DNA from: Penium margaritaceum | Lineage: Eukaryota > Streptophyta > Zygnematophyceae > Desmidiales > Peniaceae | DNA: 46,829 nucleotides | Assembly (NCBI GenBank): GCA_023375785.1 | Contig: SZWC01000574.1 | Span: 1 to 46,829 of the forward strand | Direction of reading: 5' to 3' | In this document: one piece after another, positions 46,156-46,829 of the stretch | Numbering within the stretch: the first letter of the stretch is position 1 | How the letters are laid out: each line of letters starts with the position of its first letter | Notes under the pieces: model-generated | What the model saw: the letters and a program-made list of their open reading frames with translations, nothing else | What the model was told of the DNA's origin: nothing | The model's database searches: none | Translations under genes and position numbers: made by a program

Positions 46156-46829
46156 CACTCTAACTGTGGCTGACTCGTGTTGTGATTCGTAGCCGTTTAA
46201 GGTACTTGGCAAACTTTGTGGTCATGGTCAGTGGCACATGCCAACTTTGTCAAGGCATTGCGCACAATAGCCGTGCCAATACACCAATTTGTTTCCTTGT
46301 TTATACCTGCAAGGTCATGCATATTAGATGTGCGCTGTGATTGGGCACTCTGACCGTGGCTGACTAGTGTTACGAATCATAGAAGTTAAATTCACTTGGT
46401 AAACGTTGTGGTCATGGTCAGTGGAACATGCCAACTTTTTCAAGGCATTGCGTACAATAGCCACACCGAGCTACCAGTATTCTACCTTGTTTGAATGTGC
46501 AAGATCATTCCTAGTACTTTTGCAATGTGATTGGACACTCTGACTGTGGCTGACTCGTGTTATGATCAGTAGAAGTAAACGTCACTTAGATACATTTGAG
46601 GTCATGGTATGTGGTACATGCCAACTTTGTCAAGGCATTGCACACAAGCCACACAGAGCCACCCGTATTATACCTTGTTTATACCTGTAAGGTCATGCCC
46701 AGTATATGTGCACTGTGATTGGACACTCTGACCGTGGCTGACTCGTGTTATGATTCATAGCCGTTTAATGAACTTGGTAAACTTTGTGGTCATGGTCAGT
46801 GGCACATGCCAACTTTGTCAAGGCATTGC

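Larger units (their letters stand above)
42476..46469 (-). repeat. Long-range repeat period, copy 2 (about 3.99 kb, 21 monomers)
   Basis: Second period of the pattern starting at 38301. It ends at the third marker occurrence at 46470, after which CACCCGTATTATACC (42668, then 46660) also recurs at +3992 bp before the window ends. Confidence 0.75.
30421..46829 (-). repeat. 190-bp satellite array, reverse orientation (about 87 monomers)
   Basis: The same satellite continues as its reverse complement. The anchor GTCAAGGCATTG recurs about every 190 bp from 30460 to 46822. The same A, B and C classes and A/C chimeras are present, read A-B-C on the minus strand. Register irregularities are small: 186 bp at 31789-31975, 222 bp at 34443-34665, and 187 and 194 bp near 42450 and 42834. 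Long-range similarity occurs at about 4.0-4.4 kb spacings. The array runs off the right edge of the window with no flank seen. Confidence 0.98.

Noticed and set aside
1121..46829. Many open frames of 60-118 codons with a recurrent peptide (words such as WWLGVAIVRNALTKLACATDHDHK) on the forward arm's plus strand and the reverse arm's minus strand
   Set aside because: They are the satellite read in frame. The unit is 190 bp, so the frame shifts by one every monomer and each reading ends within one to two monomers. Most need TTG- or CTG-type starts, they overlap each other in several frames and on both strands, and they carry no known domain.
1121..46829. CENP-B box
   Set aside because: I looked for the TTCG....A..CGGG pattern on both strands of the class consensus sequences and found no convincing match.
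1121..46829. tRNA or 5S rRNA-derived repeat
   Set aside because: No A-box/B-box pair with suitable spacing, no cloverleaf and no 5S-like internal control region is apparent in the monomer.

Overview
The window is almost entirely one eukaryotic satellite DNA array. No protein-coding gene, rRNA or tRNA is supported anywhere in it. A short GC-rich, pyrimidine-rich flank (about 1-1120) is followed without a break by roughly 240 tandem copies of a 190-bp monomer. About 150 lie in forward orientation (1121-30420) and about 87 in reverse (30421-46829). I measured the distance between successive copies of the 'CCTTGACAAAGTTGGC' core by hand through the window, and nearly every interval is exactly 190 bp. 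The few exceptions mark deletions, one insertion and assembly gaps. The organism cannot be named from this sequence. The array is typical of pericentromeric, centromeric or other heterochromatic satellite DNA. A near-match to the initiator-Met-tRNA primer-binding site of LTR retrotransposons in the left flank fits a land plant, but does not prove one.

The monomers fall into three main sequence classes. A carries 'GGCTTGGCACGGC' and 'ACCTTAAACGGCTATGAATC'. B carries 'GGCTCGGTGTGGC' and 'AATGTATCCAAGTGAC'. C carries 'GGCTCGGTGTGGC' and 'GACTTTAACTTCTACGAATC'. They commonly recur in the order A-B-C, giving a 570-bp trimeric higher-order repeat; 3399-3968 is a clean example. Expanded A-B-B-B-C units and A/C chimeric monomers also occur. 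All classes share a central core of roughly 55 bp rich in short inverted repeats.

Layout. 1-1120: non-satellite flank, possibly the 5' end of a degenerate LTR retrotransposon. 1121-30420: forward array with several paralogous blocks, including a 2.4-kb block present twice about 9.21 kb apart, two deletions at short direct repeats, a perfect tandem monomer copy, a 100-bp foreign insertion at 24886-24985, and five N positions or runs. 30420/30421: abrupt switch of satellite orientation. 30421-46829: reverse array with long-range similarity at spacings near 4.0-4.4 kb (21-23 monomers).

No genes act together here. The open reading frames are by-products of the satellite. The points that deserve attention are the array's organisation (trimer, long-range blocks, inversion), its conserved dyads, and the insertion. 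Several assembly joins inside the array are visibly out of register, so its true length and some junctions are uncertain.
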